Assembly (NCBI GenBank): GCA_039908095.1
Contig: JAMOBJ010000016.1
Location: 1 to 64,000, forward strand
Length of the DNA stretch: 64,000 nt
Origin: Nitrospirae bacterium YQR-1
GTDB taxonomy: Bacteria > Nitrospirota > Thermodesulfovibrionia > Thermodesulfovibrionales > Magnetobacteriaceae
Direction of reading: 5' to 3'
Position 1 is the first letter of the stretch. The number at the start of each line of letters is the position of its first letter. Position numbers and translations under genes: made by a program. Shown piece by piece: positions 25,623 to 34,941 of this stretch. Under the pieces are notes generated by a model, which did not search any database, was not told the origin of the DNA, and saw nothing but the letters and a program-made list of their open reading frames with translations.

Positions 25623-26612
25623 CTATGTAGTGAACTTATTTAAGATTCCGTCTGATAAGCCTTTATACAGCAGGTAGAGCTTTCTCAGGCTTCTGTCAAT
25701 AAACAGGATACCGGCGGTGGAACGTAAAACCCCTAAAAAAACCGACACATATGCTACGGAAGAAAATGTGCCGAGTTTCTTTAAGTATTCAAATATCAGA
25801 AAACGGTTTCTTGTACCATAGTATATTTCCATATCCCTGAGACGCACACTGTCCTTTCCCATTACAGTTTTTGCATCCTCTCTTTTGAGTTTTTTTAAAA
25901 AAACGGGCTCTTTAAGCATCAGCACATTGGTATATAGAGAGGCCATAGCGCCATAAACAAAATCATCACCGATGTAAAAAAAGCGGGTATCCGGCAGCCC
26001 TACCTTCTCAACAACCTCGCGGCTTATGAGCATTCCCTCAAAGGTTCCGTAGTTTTTACAAGAAAACGGCTCTGCTGCGGAAAATATGCTGCCCTTGACA
26101 GGGGTCATTTTCCCCGTGGTAAGGCAAAAGTGACTGTCATCTACAAGGACTGTGCCGTCAAGAAATTTCTTTCCCGGCATAATACACTTACCGATGCCGG
26201 AAAAAGACAGTTGTGTGCTTAAAGCAGTTGGCAACGGCTCAACGTCGTCATCCATAAGCCAAAACCACGAATAGGGATTTTCGTAAGCTCTCTTTAACCC
26301 CTCATGAAATCCCCCTGCGCCTCCGGTATTCTTGTGCATCCTGATGTAGTATAAGGTTATGCCCTCCAGAGTGTCAGGCTTATAAGTATATATTGCAGAG
26401 TCATTGAGCCCCTGCTGTGGAAGTTCACTTATAAGACCGGCATCAAGAAGGGCCTCAGGAGTGCCGTCAACCGATGCGTTATCAACAAGGTAGATGGCCT
26501 CAACCGGAGCAGTTTGTTTCTTTATACCCTCAAGACACTCCAATAGTAGTGTTTTTCTGTTATAGGTAACAACCACCGCACATACCGGCGGATATTGCCG
26601 TTGCTGCTGCAT
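25623..26612 (-). CDS. Glycosyltransferase family 2
   Basis: GT-A fold enzyme of about 329 residues: VVVTYNRKTLLLECLEGI at the N-terminus, nucleotide-sugar site FWLMDDDVEP (DDD) and later GDDFVYG. The type resembles galactofuranosyl/rhamnosyl transferases (GlfT-like). The acceptor is unknown; the adjacent acyltransferase suggests a lipid-linked or cell-surface glycan. ATG 26612 has GGGAGGAG five nt upstream and is preferred over ATG 26627, which overlaps the upstream gene's stop. Confidence 0.85.
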   Translation of the reverse strand: MQQQRQYPPVCAVVVTYNRKTLLLECLEGIKKQTAPVEAIYLVDNASVDGTPEALLDAGLISELPQQGLNDSAIYTYKPDTLEGITLYYIRMHKNTGGAGGFHEGLKRAYENPYSWFWLMDDDVEPLPTALSTQLSFSGIGKCIMPGKKFLDGTVLVDDSHFCLTTGKMTPVKGSIFSAAEPFSCKNYGTFEGMLISREVVEKVGLPDTRFFYIGDDFVYGAMASLYTNVLMLKEPVFLKKLKREDAKTVMGKDSVRLRDMEIYYGTRNRFLIFEYLKKLGTFSSVAYVSVFLGVLRSTAGILFIDRSLRKLYLLYKGLSDGILNKFTT

Positions 26613-26626
26613 GTATGCTCCTCCCA

Positions 26627-27904
26627 TTACATTCCTTTTAATCGTAACAGAACGTTAAAAATACTTTCGATGTACTTTGTTTTTGAATTAGTATAGTACT
26701 TTGGATAGAGGAGGTTTTCACCGTCTTTAACAAGTCCCTCCCTGAGAGCTGTATCGTATAGTTTTGTGTGCGGCTCTATGCGCATTGAATTAAACTCAAA
26801 GTGAACACGCCTGCCCATTTGCCCCTTGGCGGTGAGGTAGAAACGCATCATTGCAGCAAACGTCCCTAAATCCTGCCCCGGTGGATTCTTAAAGAAATTA
26901 TAACTTATCTCAAAGCCGTCCATGTCCTTTAGCAGCTCGTAGGAGTTAAGCACATCCTGTTTGGTTATATTTTTGCCGAGGTTTTTCAAAACACCGTCTG
27001 AAAATCCATCCGGCGAGAGAATTATGTTTTTGCAGCCGGCATCAAGTGCAAGGGTTACGAAATCTCTGGTCAGATTTTTTTCATTAAACCATGCCGACCA
27101 CTGTACATTAAGAGCTCTGTTTAAAAGCTCCCTGCAAATGTCCTCAGCGTGTTTTTGAGGCAAATTAAACACAGAGTCAACAAAGGTAAATCTTGTAACC
27201 CGGTGAATCTTAACAAGATTCTCTATCTCATCAACAATCTTAACGGGGTCTTTAAGGCGAATTTTTTTGCCGTTTAAAAACCCGTAAATACAGTATATGC
27301 AGTTAAGGCCGCAGCCTCGCTTAGTTTCCACTCCAACACTATCGGGCAGTGCGCTGTACTTACCAATGGACATGCCGTCTCTGTCTGGATAATCAATTTC
27401 GCTTACGTCAACCTGTCTGCCGGAGCCGCTAAAGAGCACCTCACCGTTTTTTCTATAAAAAACCGATGGTACCCTCTCCGGGGTTGAGAGGTTTTCCAAA
27501 AGCAGAGGAAATGCCGTCTCTCCTTCAAGAAAAACACCAAGGTCTATATCCCTCTCATCCTCCATTATTTCACGTGCAAACATGGAAAACCCCGAGCCGC
27601 CTATTACCACCTTTGCCCCTGAACAGGATTTTATCGTACGCATGGTTTCCCTCAGATGCTTATAGTAAAACACTATGTTGCGTTTGTTTGTGGAGTCAAT
27701 GTTTCTGAGGGATATGCCGATAGTCTCCGGTTTAAAGGCTGCGATATGCTCCTGAAGCGCTTTAAAGGGTTCCTCCTTATGGAGATTGAGGTCAATAACG
27801 CTTACCTCATGTCCTGAAAGCGCACGCTTAAGAGATGACAGCCCCAGAGGAAACACAATCTGCTCCGCCCCGCCCAGGTACGATTGTACAAGCAGGATTT
27901 TTAT
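26627..27904 (-). CDS. B12-binding-domain radical SAM protein, apparently starting at AUA
   Basis: A cobalamin-binding-like N-terminal domain is followed by a radical SAM core with CGLNCIYC (CxxxCxxC). Such proteins do methylations or ring rearrangements of lipids, cofactors and natural products. The first usual start is GTG 27856, but the frame upstream still encodes the first family strand (KILLVQSYLGGAEQI). The only plausible start there is ATA 27902-27904, with GGAG five bases upstream and overlapping the previous stop as ATAA. About 425 residues from that start. Translationally coupled to the radical SAM gene upstream. The substrate is unknown. Confidence 0.8.
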   Translation of the reverse strand: MKILLVQSYLGGAEQIVFPLGLSSLKRALSGHEVSVIDLNLHKEEPFKALQEHIAAFKPETIGISLRNIDSTNKRNIVFYYKHLRETMRTIKSCSGAKVVIGGSGFSMFAREIMEDERDIDLGVFLEGETAFPLLLENLSTPERVPSVFYRKNGEVLFSGSGRQVDVSEIDYPDRDGMSIGKYSALPDSVGVETKRGCGLNCIYCIYGFLNGKKIRLKDPVKIVDEIENLVKIHRVTRFTFVDSVFNLPQKHAEDICRELLNRALNVQWSAWFNEKNLTRDFVTLALDAGCKNIILSPDGFSDGVLKNLGKNITKQDVLNSYELLKDMDGFEISYNFFKNPPGQDLGTFAAMMRFYLTAKGQMGRRVHFEFNSMRIEPHTKLYDTALREGLVKDGENLLYPKYYTNSKTKYIESIFNVLLRLKGM

Positions 27905-29397
27905 GTCCGCTCCCCCAGGTGTCTGACTATTTGTTTTGCCCTCTGAAGTATATGATAGACATTTTTCACAATTGGTTTTGACTTATCAGCCATCATCATT
28001 TTAACTATTTTGGGTTTTATCAAAAACCTCAGAACCGGTCCGGGCAGCTTACCGTCTTTTGAGAGGGATATGAGCAGGTTAAAGTAGTTTGGATCCCGCA
28101 TTGTGTATGTTTTAGAGTAAATATCACGTTTTTCATCAGTAATGTAGCCATCCTCTTTAGCCTTTTGGTAGAGTTTTGTCTCGGGGTAGAGTACTAAGGA
28201 AAATGGCTGCAAGTGAAAGGGCTTAGGAATCCTGGAAACAAATTCAAGGCTTTCAATTTTATCCTCATCGGTTTCATAAGGGACGTCAAGTATGAAATCA
28301 TAAGAGGGAGGGCTCATCCTGTCCTTATACTTATTGATAATTTTAATGGCTGCCATCATTCTGTCGTTAGACATGGCCTTTCTGTTGAAAACTTCCTGGA
28401 TTTTAGCGCTTCCGCTTTCTATTCCCATCTGGATGTACATAAGGCCGGCATCAACGAGAAGTTCCATTTTCTCCTCTGTTATTGTGAGGGGGCTTGCAAG
28501 GCATGTAAAAGGCAAACCGATCTGTTCTTTATAGCTTTTACAGAACTCCCCGATGTTTTTTATCCCTCTGCCAAAAAATGAGTCATCAGATATCCATATG
28601 TAGCCGATATATGGCATGTTTTCCTTGACCCACAGGAGCTCGTCAATAACATGGGGGGTTGAGCGCCATCTGAGGTAGCCTTTACCGCTGTAGAGGGTTT
28701 TAATCGTATCGTTTATGCAGTAGGTGCACTTGTGCGGGCACCCGCGGCCTGTCATAGTTTGATAACCGATCTTTTTCAGATATGCAGAGACGGTGCCTTT
28801 TTCAAGAAACTCCTTAGTCAGTTCATTGGTAAGGGGCCTTATGCGGCCGTTGAAAAGTACATAGTGGTCGGTAAAGCTGTAGTCGGGGCGAGGGTATTTA
28901 TCGAGGTTTTTATCAAGCACGCCCACGGGGTTTTTTATAACTGTGCCGTTTCTAAGACACCACAAGCCGGGGGTCTCGGCAGGGTCCTTGCCGGAGGCCA
29001 GCTTTTCAGCAAATTCCACTACAGCGTCCTCTCCCTCCCCAACACATACATAATCGGCAAACTCAAGTGACTCCTCCGGCCTTATAGTAGGATGCACGCC
29101 TCCCCAGATAACCGGTACTTTCAGGGACTTTTTAAGGCTGCGTGTGATCTGTACCGCCCCGTCAAAGAAATTTGTCATAAGAGTGACGCCTATAAAGTCC
29201 GAGTCCTTACATATCTCCACCAGTTCGTCCATCACATACTGTTCGTATCTGTCCTTGCCGTGGATAATGTTATCGCCGTAGGGGTCGGGCAAAAACACTA
29301 TGTGAGTTTCGTAGCCTTTTTCTTTAAGACAAGCCGAAATGGTTCTGAGGCCGAAAACCGTTATATCAGGATATGGGGATATAAGTGTTATTTTCAT
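27901..29397 (-). CDS. B12-binding-domain radical SAM protein
   Basis: The 498-residue protein has an N-terminal cobalamin-binding-like domain (ITLISPYPDI..GLRTISACLKEKG, WGGVHPTIRPEE, VGEGEDA) and a radical SAM core with CPHKCTYC near residue 217. It resembles the B12-radical SAM group that includes HpnP/HpnR-like, BchE-like and anaerobic lipid-modifying enzymes. The reaction cannot be read from sequence. It is the first of two such genes in tandem, after glyS and before the second radical SAM gene. Confidence 0.87.
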   Translation of the reverse strand: MKITLISPYPDITVFGLRTISACLKEKGYETHIVFLPDPYGDNIIHGKDRYEQYVMDELVEICKDSDFIGVTLMTNFFDGAVQITRSLKKSLKVPVIWGGVHPTIRPEESLEFADYVCVGEGEDAVVEFAEKLASGKDPAETPGLWCLRNGTVIKNPVGVLDKNLDKYPRPDYSFTDHYVLFNGRIRPLTNELTKEFLEKGTVSAYLKKIGYQTMTGRGCPHKCTYCINDTIKTLYSGKGYLRWRSTPHVIDELLWVKENMPYIGYIWISDDSFFGRGIKNIGEFCKSYKEQIGLPFTCLASPLTITEEKMELLVDAGLMYIQMGIESGSAKIQEVFNRKAMSNDRMMAAIKIINKYKDRMSPPSYDFILDVPYETDEDKIESLEFVSRIPKPFHLQPFSLVLYPETKLYQKAKEDGYITDEKRDIYSKTYTMRDPNYFNLLISLSKDGKLPGPVLRFLIKPKIVKMMMADKSKPIVKNVYHILQRAKQIVRHLGERT

Positions 29398-29433
29398 TCT
29401 TTAAAAAAACTCCCTCTTTTATTTTTAGCATGA

Positions 29434-31524
29434 TTACTGTAATTTTGAAAAATCAGCAATTTTTAGAAACACCTTTTTTATCTCTGACAGCAGAGACAAT
29501 CTGTTGTTCCTTTTGGCCTCATCCTTATCCATAACCAATACTTTATCAAAAAACAGGTTTATCGGCCCTTTTAGTTTTTTCATTCCTTCCACAGCCGCCG
29601 GATAGTTGCCGCATAAGACCGATTCATCTATTGAGCCTTGTACTTCACTGAGAGCTTTAAACAATGACCTTTCCTCATCAAGTTCCATAAGCCCCGGAGT
29701 TACGCCGCCCTCAAATCCATCAGGGATTATGTTATACACCCTCTTTATAGCCATCAAAAACTCCTCATATCCCTCTGATGTTTTAAACTCTTTTAAAGTC
29801 TCCAGTTTGTTTATCAGACTGAGTACAGGTATCGCAAAGAAATCTTTTAAAGCTGCCGAGACAATGTCGTGCCGGTAGCCCATCGTTACCGCCAGCAATG
29901 CTTCCACTCTCTGCCGGAAAAAAACCTCTACTACCGTAACTAAAGAAGTATCAAATTTGTTAAGTTTGAGGGCCTCGATAAAAATCTCTTTTAGACTGAC
30001 ACTGTATCCTTTTTTTAGTAATATCGAGATGATTGCAAGTGCTTGTCGCCTGAGAGCATAGGGGTCCTCAGAGCCGGATGGAACAAGCCCCGCCGAAAAA
30101 AACGATATGATATTGTCAACCTTATCACTCAGGCTTAAAATCGTACCGGCTGCCGTCTCTGGAATCTCATCACCGTAAAAATGCGGTAAGTACTGCTCAT
30201 AGAGCGCTTTAGCAACTTCTGCATCCTCCCCGTTAACAGTGGCAAGCCGTGCGCCTGTTATCCCCTGAAGCTCAGGGAACTCTCTTACCATGCCGGTTAA
30301 CAGATCGGTTTTAGCAAGTTTTACAGCTCTTTCCACCACTGCCTTTTCAGGAAAAATCTCCGTTGAACTCTCCGGGCGGCTCTTAGCTAATTTATCTGAA
30401 AGATATGACGCTGTGAGAAGCATACGGTTTATTTTGTGATGCATAGTGCCGACAGACTCATGGTGGACAATGCCGCTTAGTTTACTGAGCAGGTCGATAA
30501 GCGGTGTTTTTAAATCCGCCTCATAGTAGAATTTAGCATCATCAAGGCGTGCCTTTATAACCCTCTGGGCACCGGCCCTCACTGTGTCTGCATTTTCTAA
30601 TACAGTATTGCTTATAACAACAAATTTATTGATAAGCTTCCCGTCTTTGTCCTCCAGTGCAAAGTACTTTTGGTGGTCTCTCATAACGGTAACTAAAAGC
30701 TCAGGCGGTAACATTAAAAATCTTTCGGCTGAAAACTCACCGGTAACCGCAACCGGATACTCAACCAGAAACGTAACAGTGTCAAGGAGGGCTTTATCCT
30801 CATGTAAGAAAGCACTGTTTTGGGCGGCTATATCGGCAAGTTGGGCCTCTATAATTGCTCTGCGCTGCGTTTGGTCAACTATTACATAGTGCTGCCGTAA
30901 GAGTTCCTTATAATCAGACACATCTTTACAAGAGATTTCCCCTTGCGATAAAAACCTGTGGCCGTTTGTTTTGTTGGAGCTTTTTATCCCTGCAAATTCA
31001 AACACAACAGGCTCATCGCCATAGAGTGCGGTTATCCACTGAATGGCTCTGGCAAAGCGGGTATCGAGACTGCCCCATCGCATCATTTTAGGAAACGTAA
31101 GGCCGGAGATGATTTTTAAAAACACGCCGCCGATAATTTCCCGCACCGGCCTGCCCGGCTCTTCAATCACGGCACACACGTACCGCCCCTTACCCTTAGT
31201 ACGAATTTCAAGTTTTTCGACCGGTATGTTGCTTGATGCGGCAAAAGCTATGGCCGCCTTAGTGGGGGTTCCCGTCTCGTCATATGCGGCCTTTACAGGA
31301 GGCCCCATGAGCTCCTTTGTGCATCCCTTCTGTTGAGGGTTCACCCCCTCAACGACAAGGGCAAGGCGTCTTGGAGTGGCAAATGTGTTTATATTGGAAA
31401 ATGTTACCGAGGCCTCAGCCAGAGACTTCTCGGCAAGTGTTTTTAATAGTTTAAGCGCATCAGGAAGAAACCCTGCCGGTATTTCCTCCGTGCCTGTTTC
31501 AAGCAGTAAATCCACCGTATTCAT
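29434..31524 (-). CDS. glyS: Glycyl-tRNA synthetase beta subunit
   Basis: Large subunit of the alpha2-beta2 bacterial GlyRS. The 696-residue protein starts LLLETGTEEIPAGFL and has the B3/B4, HD-like and C-terminal DALR anticodon-binding-like regions. It begins 2 bp after glyQ. ATG start. Confidence 0.97.
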   Translation of the reverse strand: MNTVDLLLETGTEEIPAGFLPDALKLLKTLAEKSLAEASVTFSNINTFATPRRLALVVEGVNPQQKGCTKELMGPPVKAAYDETGTPTKAAIAFAASSNIPVEKLEIRTKGKGRYVCAVIEEPGRPVREIIGGVFLKIISGLTFPKMMRWGSLDTRFARAIQWITALYGDEPVVFEFAGIKSSNKTNGHRFLSQGEISCKDVSDYKELLRQHYVIVDQTQRRAIIEAQLADIAAQNSAFLHEDKALLDTVTFLVEYPVAVTGEFSAERFLMLPPELLVTVMRDHQKYFALEDKDGKLINKFVVISNTVLENADTVRAGAQRVIKARLDDAKFYYEADLKTPLIDLLSKLSGIVHHESVGTMHHKINRMLLTASYLSDKLAKSRPESSTEIFPEKAVVERAVKLAKTDLLTGMVREFPELQGITGARLATVNGEDAEVAKALYEQYLPHFYGDEIPETAAGTILSLSDKVDNIISFFSAGLVPSGSEDPYALRRQALAIISILLKKGYSVSLKEIFIEALKLNKFDTSLVTVVEVFFRQRVEALLAVTMGYRHDIVSAALKDFFAIPVLSLINKLETLKEFKTSEGYEEFLMAIKRVYNIIPDGFEGGVTPGLMELDEERSLFKALSEVQGSIDESVLCGNYPAAVEGMKKLKGPINLFFDKVLVMDKDEAKRNNRLSLLSEIKKVFLKIADFSKLQ

Positions 31525-31526
31525 AA

Positions 31527-32399
31527 TTAAGGGGTTTCCTCTTGTGTAGTCTGCCGTTGACTTAAATTTTCGACATACAGCTCGGCACAGCGTTTGGCAA
31601 GTGCTCTTACCCGCCCTATGTATGATGTGCGTTCGGAGACGGAGACGGCACCGCGTGCATCCAGTAGGTTAAACACATGGGAGCATTTAAGACAAAACTC
31701 ATAGGCCGGATACACCAGCCGTGCTTTGGCTAATTCCTGAGATTGTTTTTCAAAATCGTCAAACAACCTTCTGTGCATATCAACTGAGGCGTGCTCAAAG
31801 TTAAATTTTGAAAAAAGCACCTCATCCTCATGGTGAATATCTCCGTAGCTGAATTTTTCATTCCATTTAAGACTATAGACATTATCCACGCCTTGAAGGT
31901 ACATGGCTATACGCTCAAGGCCGTATGTGAGCTCAACGGAAACGGGTTTGAGGTCAAAACCTCCGACCTGTTGAAAATACGTAAACTGGGTGACTTCCAT
32001 ACCATCCAGCCACACTTCCCAGCCGAGTCCCCATGCGCCAAGGGTGGGGGATTCCCAGTCGTCCTCGACAAACCGGATGTCATGTTTTTTGGGGTCAATA
32101 CCCAGGGTAACGAGGCTTTGCAGGTAAATCTCCTGAGAGTCCTGAGGCGAGGGCTTGAGGATTACCTGATACTGGTAGTAGTGTTGAAGTCTGTTGGGGT
32201 TTTCACCGTATCTGCCGTCTGTGGGGCGGCGTGAGGGCTGCACGTATGCAGTGCTCCATGAATCAGGCCCCAGCACTCTGAAAAAAGTAGCAGGGTGAAA
32301 TGTCCCCGCTCCGACCTCCATGTCGTAGGGCTGAAGCAGTACACAGCCTTTCTTACCCCAGAATTCCTGTAATTTTAAATAAATATCCTGAAAGTACAT
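31527..32399 (-). CDS. glyQ: Glycyl-tRNA synthetase alpha subunit
   Basis: Catalytic subunit of bacterial-type GlyRS, class II fold. The protein is about 290 residues: [37 protein letters not shown], and motifs around [14 protein letters not shown]. The frame is open to 32486, but the extra 29 codons are hydrophobic and unlike the family. ATG 32399 matches the usual N-terminus, so it is chosen. glyS follows. Confidence 0.96.
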   Translation of the reverse strand: MYFQDIYLKLQEFWGKKGCVLLQPYDMEVGAGTFHPATFFRVLGPDSWSTAYVQPSRRPTDGRYGENPNRLQHYYQYQVILKPSPQDSQEIYLQSLVTLGIDPKKHDIRFVEDDWESPTLGAWGLGWEVWLDGMEVTQFTYFQQVGGFDLKPVSVELTYGLERIAMYLQGVDNVYSLKWNEKFSYGDIHHEDEVLFSKFNFEHASVDMHRRLFDDFEKQSQELAKARLVYPAYEFCLKCSHVFNLLDARGAVSVSERTSYIGRVRALAKRCAELYVENLSQRQTTQEETP

Positions 32400-32639
32400 T
32401 TTTCGATAAACCACTTTCTTTTTTATTAAAAACAGCCCAAAACAAAGGTAGATAAAATCATAAAGAATACCGACTTGTTTTGTCAATTATTATGTATTGG
32501 ATTTATTGTTTCCTTTTTTTTCATAACTTACTTTATTGGAAACCTTTTAGTGATGTTAAAATTTGGATTGTTTTTTTCTGAGCTTCTGTTTTATACTAAA
32601 AATGTATTTCCCTGTTTTACTAATTTATAGAGGAGCTCC

Positions 32640-32945
32640 ATGAACGAACAAAAAACTATCGTCAGAAAAATAAGCCGAGGGTTTCAAATAACTATTCCGC
32701 AAACACTACGGGAAGCTCTTGGATTGCATATCGGAGACATGATTGAGTTTGAGCAAAAAGACGACGTGTTTATACTGCGACCGGTGGAAGTAATAAGAAG
32801 AAAAGCGATGGTGGAACAGTTAAAAAAAGTTTTGGATAGCCAGCCGGAAAATGAGTTTAGCCATCTTTCGGAAGATGAAATAATGGCTATTGCCAATGAG
32901 GAAATTAGAAAGAGCAGAGAGGAACGGAAGAAGCAGTACACTTAA
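32640..32945 (+). CDS. AbrB/SpoVT (MazE-type) DNA-binding antitoxin
   Basis: The 101-residue protein has an N-terminal swapped-hairpin AbrB domain (VRKISRGFQITIPQTLREALGLHIGDMIEFE) and a charged C-terminal tail that would wrap the toxin. ATG start with GAGGAG six bases upstream. It is followed after 10 bp by a PIN-domain gene, a normal VapB-VapC type order. It probably represses its own promoter. Confidence 0.9.
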   Translation: MNEQKTIVRKISRGFQITIPQTLREALGLHIGDMIEFEQKDDVFILRPVEVIRRKAMVEQLKKVLDSQPENEFSHLSEDEIMAIANEEIRKSREERKKQYT

Positions 32946-32955
32946 ATACTTCTAA

Positions 32956-33333
32956 ATGAAAGTAGTTATTGATTGCAACATTTTTATTTCTGCAGGGTTA
33001 AATAAAGGCACGTGCCGAGATGTAATTTATATAGTGATTGAAAATCATACAATTTACTTTTCCCCAGAAATTATTGAGGAATACACTAATGTAACCAACA
33101 GGCCGAATTTTCAAAAAGTTACGGCTTTTAATGTGATTTGGCAAGTAGCAACAATAATTGAACCGGCGCAACATTCTTTTAAACTTGCCGACCCCGATGA
33201 CGAAATTTACCTTGCCACAGCCATAACAGCCAAAGTCGATGTCTTGATTACAGGAGACAGAAAGCATTTTCCTTTTGACAATTACGAAGGAGTGAAGATT
33301 ATAAGCCCAAGAAAGTTTTTAGAGTTATACTAA
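32956..33333 (+). CDS. PIN domain toxin (putative VapC-like RNase)
   Basis: The 125-residue protein matches the PIN_3/TIGR00305 type: VIDCNIFISAGL (D6), EEY (about residue 41), LADPDDEIYLATA (acidic pair) and LITGDRKHF. These acidic residues bind Mg/Mn for RNA cleavage. The upstream AbrB-type antitoxin completes the pair. All four acidic positions look intact, so it should be active. Confidence 0.88.
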   Translation: MKVVIDCNIFISAGLNKGTCRDVIYIVIENHTIYFSPEIIEEYTNVTNRPNFQKVTAFNVIWQVATIIEPAQHSFKLADPDDEIYLATAITAKVDVLITGDRKHFPFDNYEGVKIISPRKFLELY

Positions 33334-33793
33334 AATACAGTCATAACAGTAAGTGCCATCGTTTTGTCTAATTGTTTGGTAGCTTTTTCAATTAAGGAGT
33401 CTAAGCAACCATTAGCAGAGATTTTTTACAGAGATAAAGAATCCATACTTACTGTTTTCCGTAAAGGTTCGTCTTCTAAAAAAGCACTCAAGTTTTTAGG
33501 ACTATCCGGCTTTAAAATTGTTTTATCCTTGTCGGTAAACTTGCCTTTTTAAGTCATGACCGTTTTATAAATTCATTGACAAAATTAATTTAGCACTATG
33601 CTCAACACCTTGAGTTTCTGATTAAGTCTTATTTTGGCTTTGTTTCTGATTCGGTATTAGTTGGATTGAGATTGGTAAAAGGAGTATAACGAAAGATATA
33701 ATAGTTGTTCAGCCATATTAGCGTAAACCAGAAATAAATTAAATCAAAAATTTTATACTCCTATGTTATAATCTAATAACATGAGAAGGCTGC
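33334..33793. other. Intergenic stretch before vorB, no convincing gene
   Basis: 460 bp. A 62-codon frame at 33364-33552 (TTG start, no ribosome site, low-complexity Ser/Lys/Phe translation) is not convincing. A TATAAT at 33767-33772 lies about 20 bp upstream of the vorB ATG, with a weak -35. Nothing else recognised. Confidence 0.5.
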
Positions 33794-34870
33794 ATGGCAA
33801 ATATAGAGACAAATCACTTGACTGAGAAGGTTTTAATAAAGGGCAATGAGGCAATAGCGAAGGCGGCAATAGCGGCCGGGTGCCGGTTTTATGCTGGTTA
33901 TCCGATAACGCCGCAAAACGAGATCCCTGAGTATATGTCTTTGGCGATGCCTGAGTCCGGGGGGGTGTTCATACAGGCCGAGAGCGAAATAGCGGCAATA
34001 AATATGGTCTATGGGGCGGCGGCGGCGGGTGTGCGTGCAATGACCTCCTCAAGCTCACCGGGGATTAGCCTTAAACAGGAGGGGCTGTCGTTTTTAGCAG
34101 GGGCGGAGCTCCCCGCCGTCATTATAAATGTTCAGAGAGGAGGCCCCGGACTGGGTAACATTTCCGGCTCGCAGGCCGACTATTTTCAGGCGGTAAAAGG
34201 CGGCGGACACGGCGACTACAAACTCCTTGTCTATGCCCCATATAATGTTCAGGAAATGTGGGATTTAACCATGCTCGCTTTTGACAAGGCCGATCAGTAC
34301 AGAACCCCTGTTATGATTCTTGCAGACGGAATTTTAGGCCAGATGATGGAGCCACTGACCACAACACCATATGTTATGCCTCCGTTACCACAAAAGACAT
34401 GGGCTCTCACCGGATGCAGGGGCAGAACGCCTAACGTAATCAAAACCCTGTACATGGGTGATGAGGAACTTGAGAGACTTAACAATGTACTTCAGGAAAA
34501 ATACAGAACAATCAGGGAAAAAGAGGTGCGTTTTGAAGCTCTGGATATAGATGATGCCGGCATTGTGGTTGTTGCCTTTGGGATAGCGGCAAGGATTGCT
34601 CATTCAGCCGTGGCGGCTTTAAGAAAGGAAGGCAAGAAAGTAGGACTCTTCAGGCCGATAACGCTGTTTCCGTTTCCGGGGGATGCCCTGATGAGTTTGA
34701 CAGGCAGCAGAAGGAAGTTTGTAGTGGTGGAGTTAAACTCAGGCCAAATGGTTGAGGATGTAAGACTTTCTGTAAACGGCAAATCTGAAGTTCTTTTTTA
34801 CGGCCGCCCCGGTGGTGCTATGATGAAACCTAACGAAGTCCACGATTTTATTTCAAAAATTTATATGTAA
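33794..34870 (+). CDS. vorB: 2-oxoacid:ferredoxin oxidoreductase alpha subunit (VorB/KorA type)
   Basis: Pyrimidine-domain subunit of a thiamine-diphosphate 2-oxoacid:ferredoxin oxidoreductase, which makes acyl-CoA from branched-chain 2-oxoacids or 2-oxoglutarate. The 358 residues include GCRFYAGYPITPQNEI, the catalytic-Glu region FIQAESEIAAINMVYGAAAAG, SSSSPGISLKQEGLSFLAGAELP, and a C-terminal KEGKKVGLFRPITLFPF. ATG start with GAGAAGG. The beta subunit (ThDP domain) and gamma/delta subunits normally follow; here a repeat remnant and a Uma2 gene follow, so the partners are elsewhere or lost. The exact substrate class is uncertain. Confidence 0.88.
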   Translation: MANIETNHLTEKVLIKGNEAIAKAAIAAGCRFYAGYPITPQNEIPEYMSLAMPESGGVFIQAESEIAAINMVYGAAAAGVRAMTSSSSPGISLKQEGLSFLAGAELPAVIINVQRGGPGLGNISGSQADYFQAVKGGGHGDYKLLVYAPYNVQEMWDLTMLAFDKADQYRTPVMILADGILGQMMEPLTTTPYVMPPLPQKTWALTGCRGRTPNVIKTLYMGDEELERLNNVLQEKYRTIREKEVRFEALDIDDAGIVVVAFGIAARIAHSAVAALRKEGKKVGLFRPITLFPFPGDALMSLTGSRRKFVVVELNSGQMVEDVRLSVNGKSEVLFYGRPGGAMMKPNEVHDFISKIYM

Positions 34871-34887
34871 TACCAAGCTGCACTCAT
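34871..34887. repeat. Remnant end of the ATACCAAG repeat
   Basis: TACCAAGCTGCACTCAT directly after the vorB stop matches one end of the family (ATACCAAGCTGCATTC in copy A). Core and other end are missing. Confidence 0.5.
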
Positions 34888-34905
34888 AAAGAAGAATTCT
34901 ATTTA

Positions 34906-34935
34906 TTGACAAAACAGTTATTTTGAGGCTACATT
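34906..34935 (+). promoter_or_regulatory. Promoter of Uma2 gene 2, leaderless layout
   Basis: TTGACA (34906-34911), an 18-bp spacer and TACATT (34930-34935), then six bases and ATG 34942. It is nearly identical over about 25 bp with the promoter of Uma2 gene 1 (TTATTGACAAAACnGTTATTTTGA). Confidence 0.65.
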
Positions 34936-34941
34936 AATACT

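Noticed and set aside
33364..33552. 62-codon frame after the PIN toxin
   Set aside because: TTG start, no ribosome site, no family, low-complexity composition.
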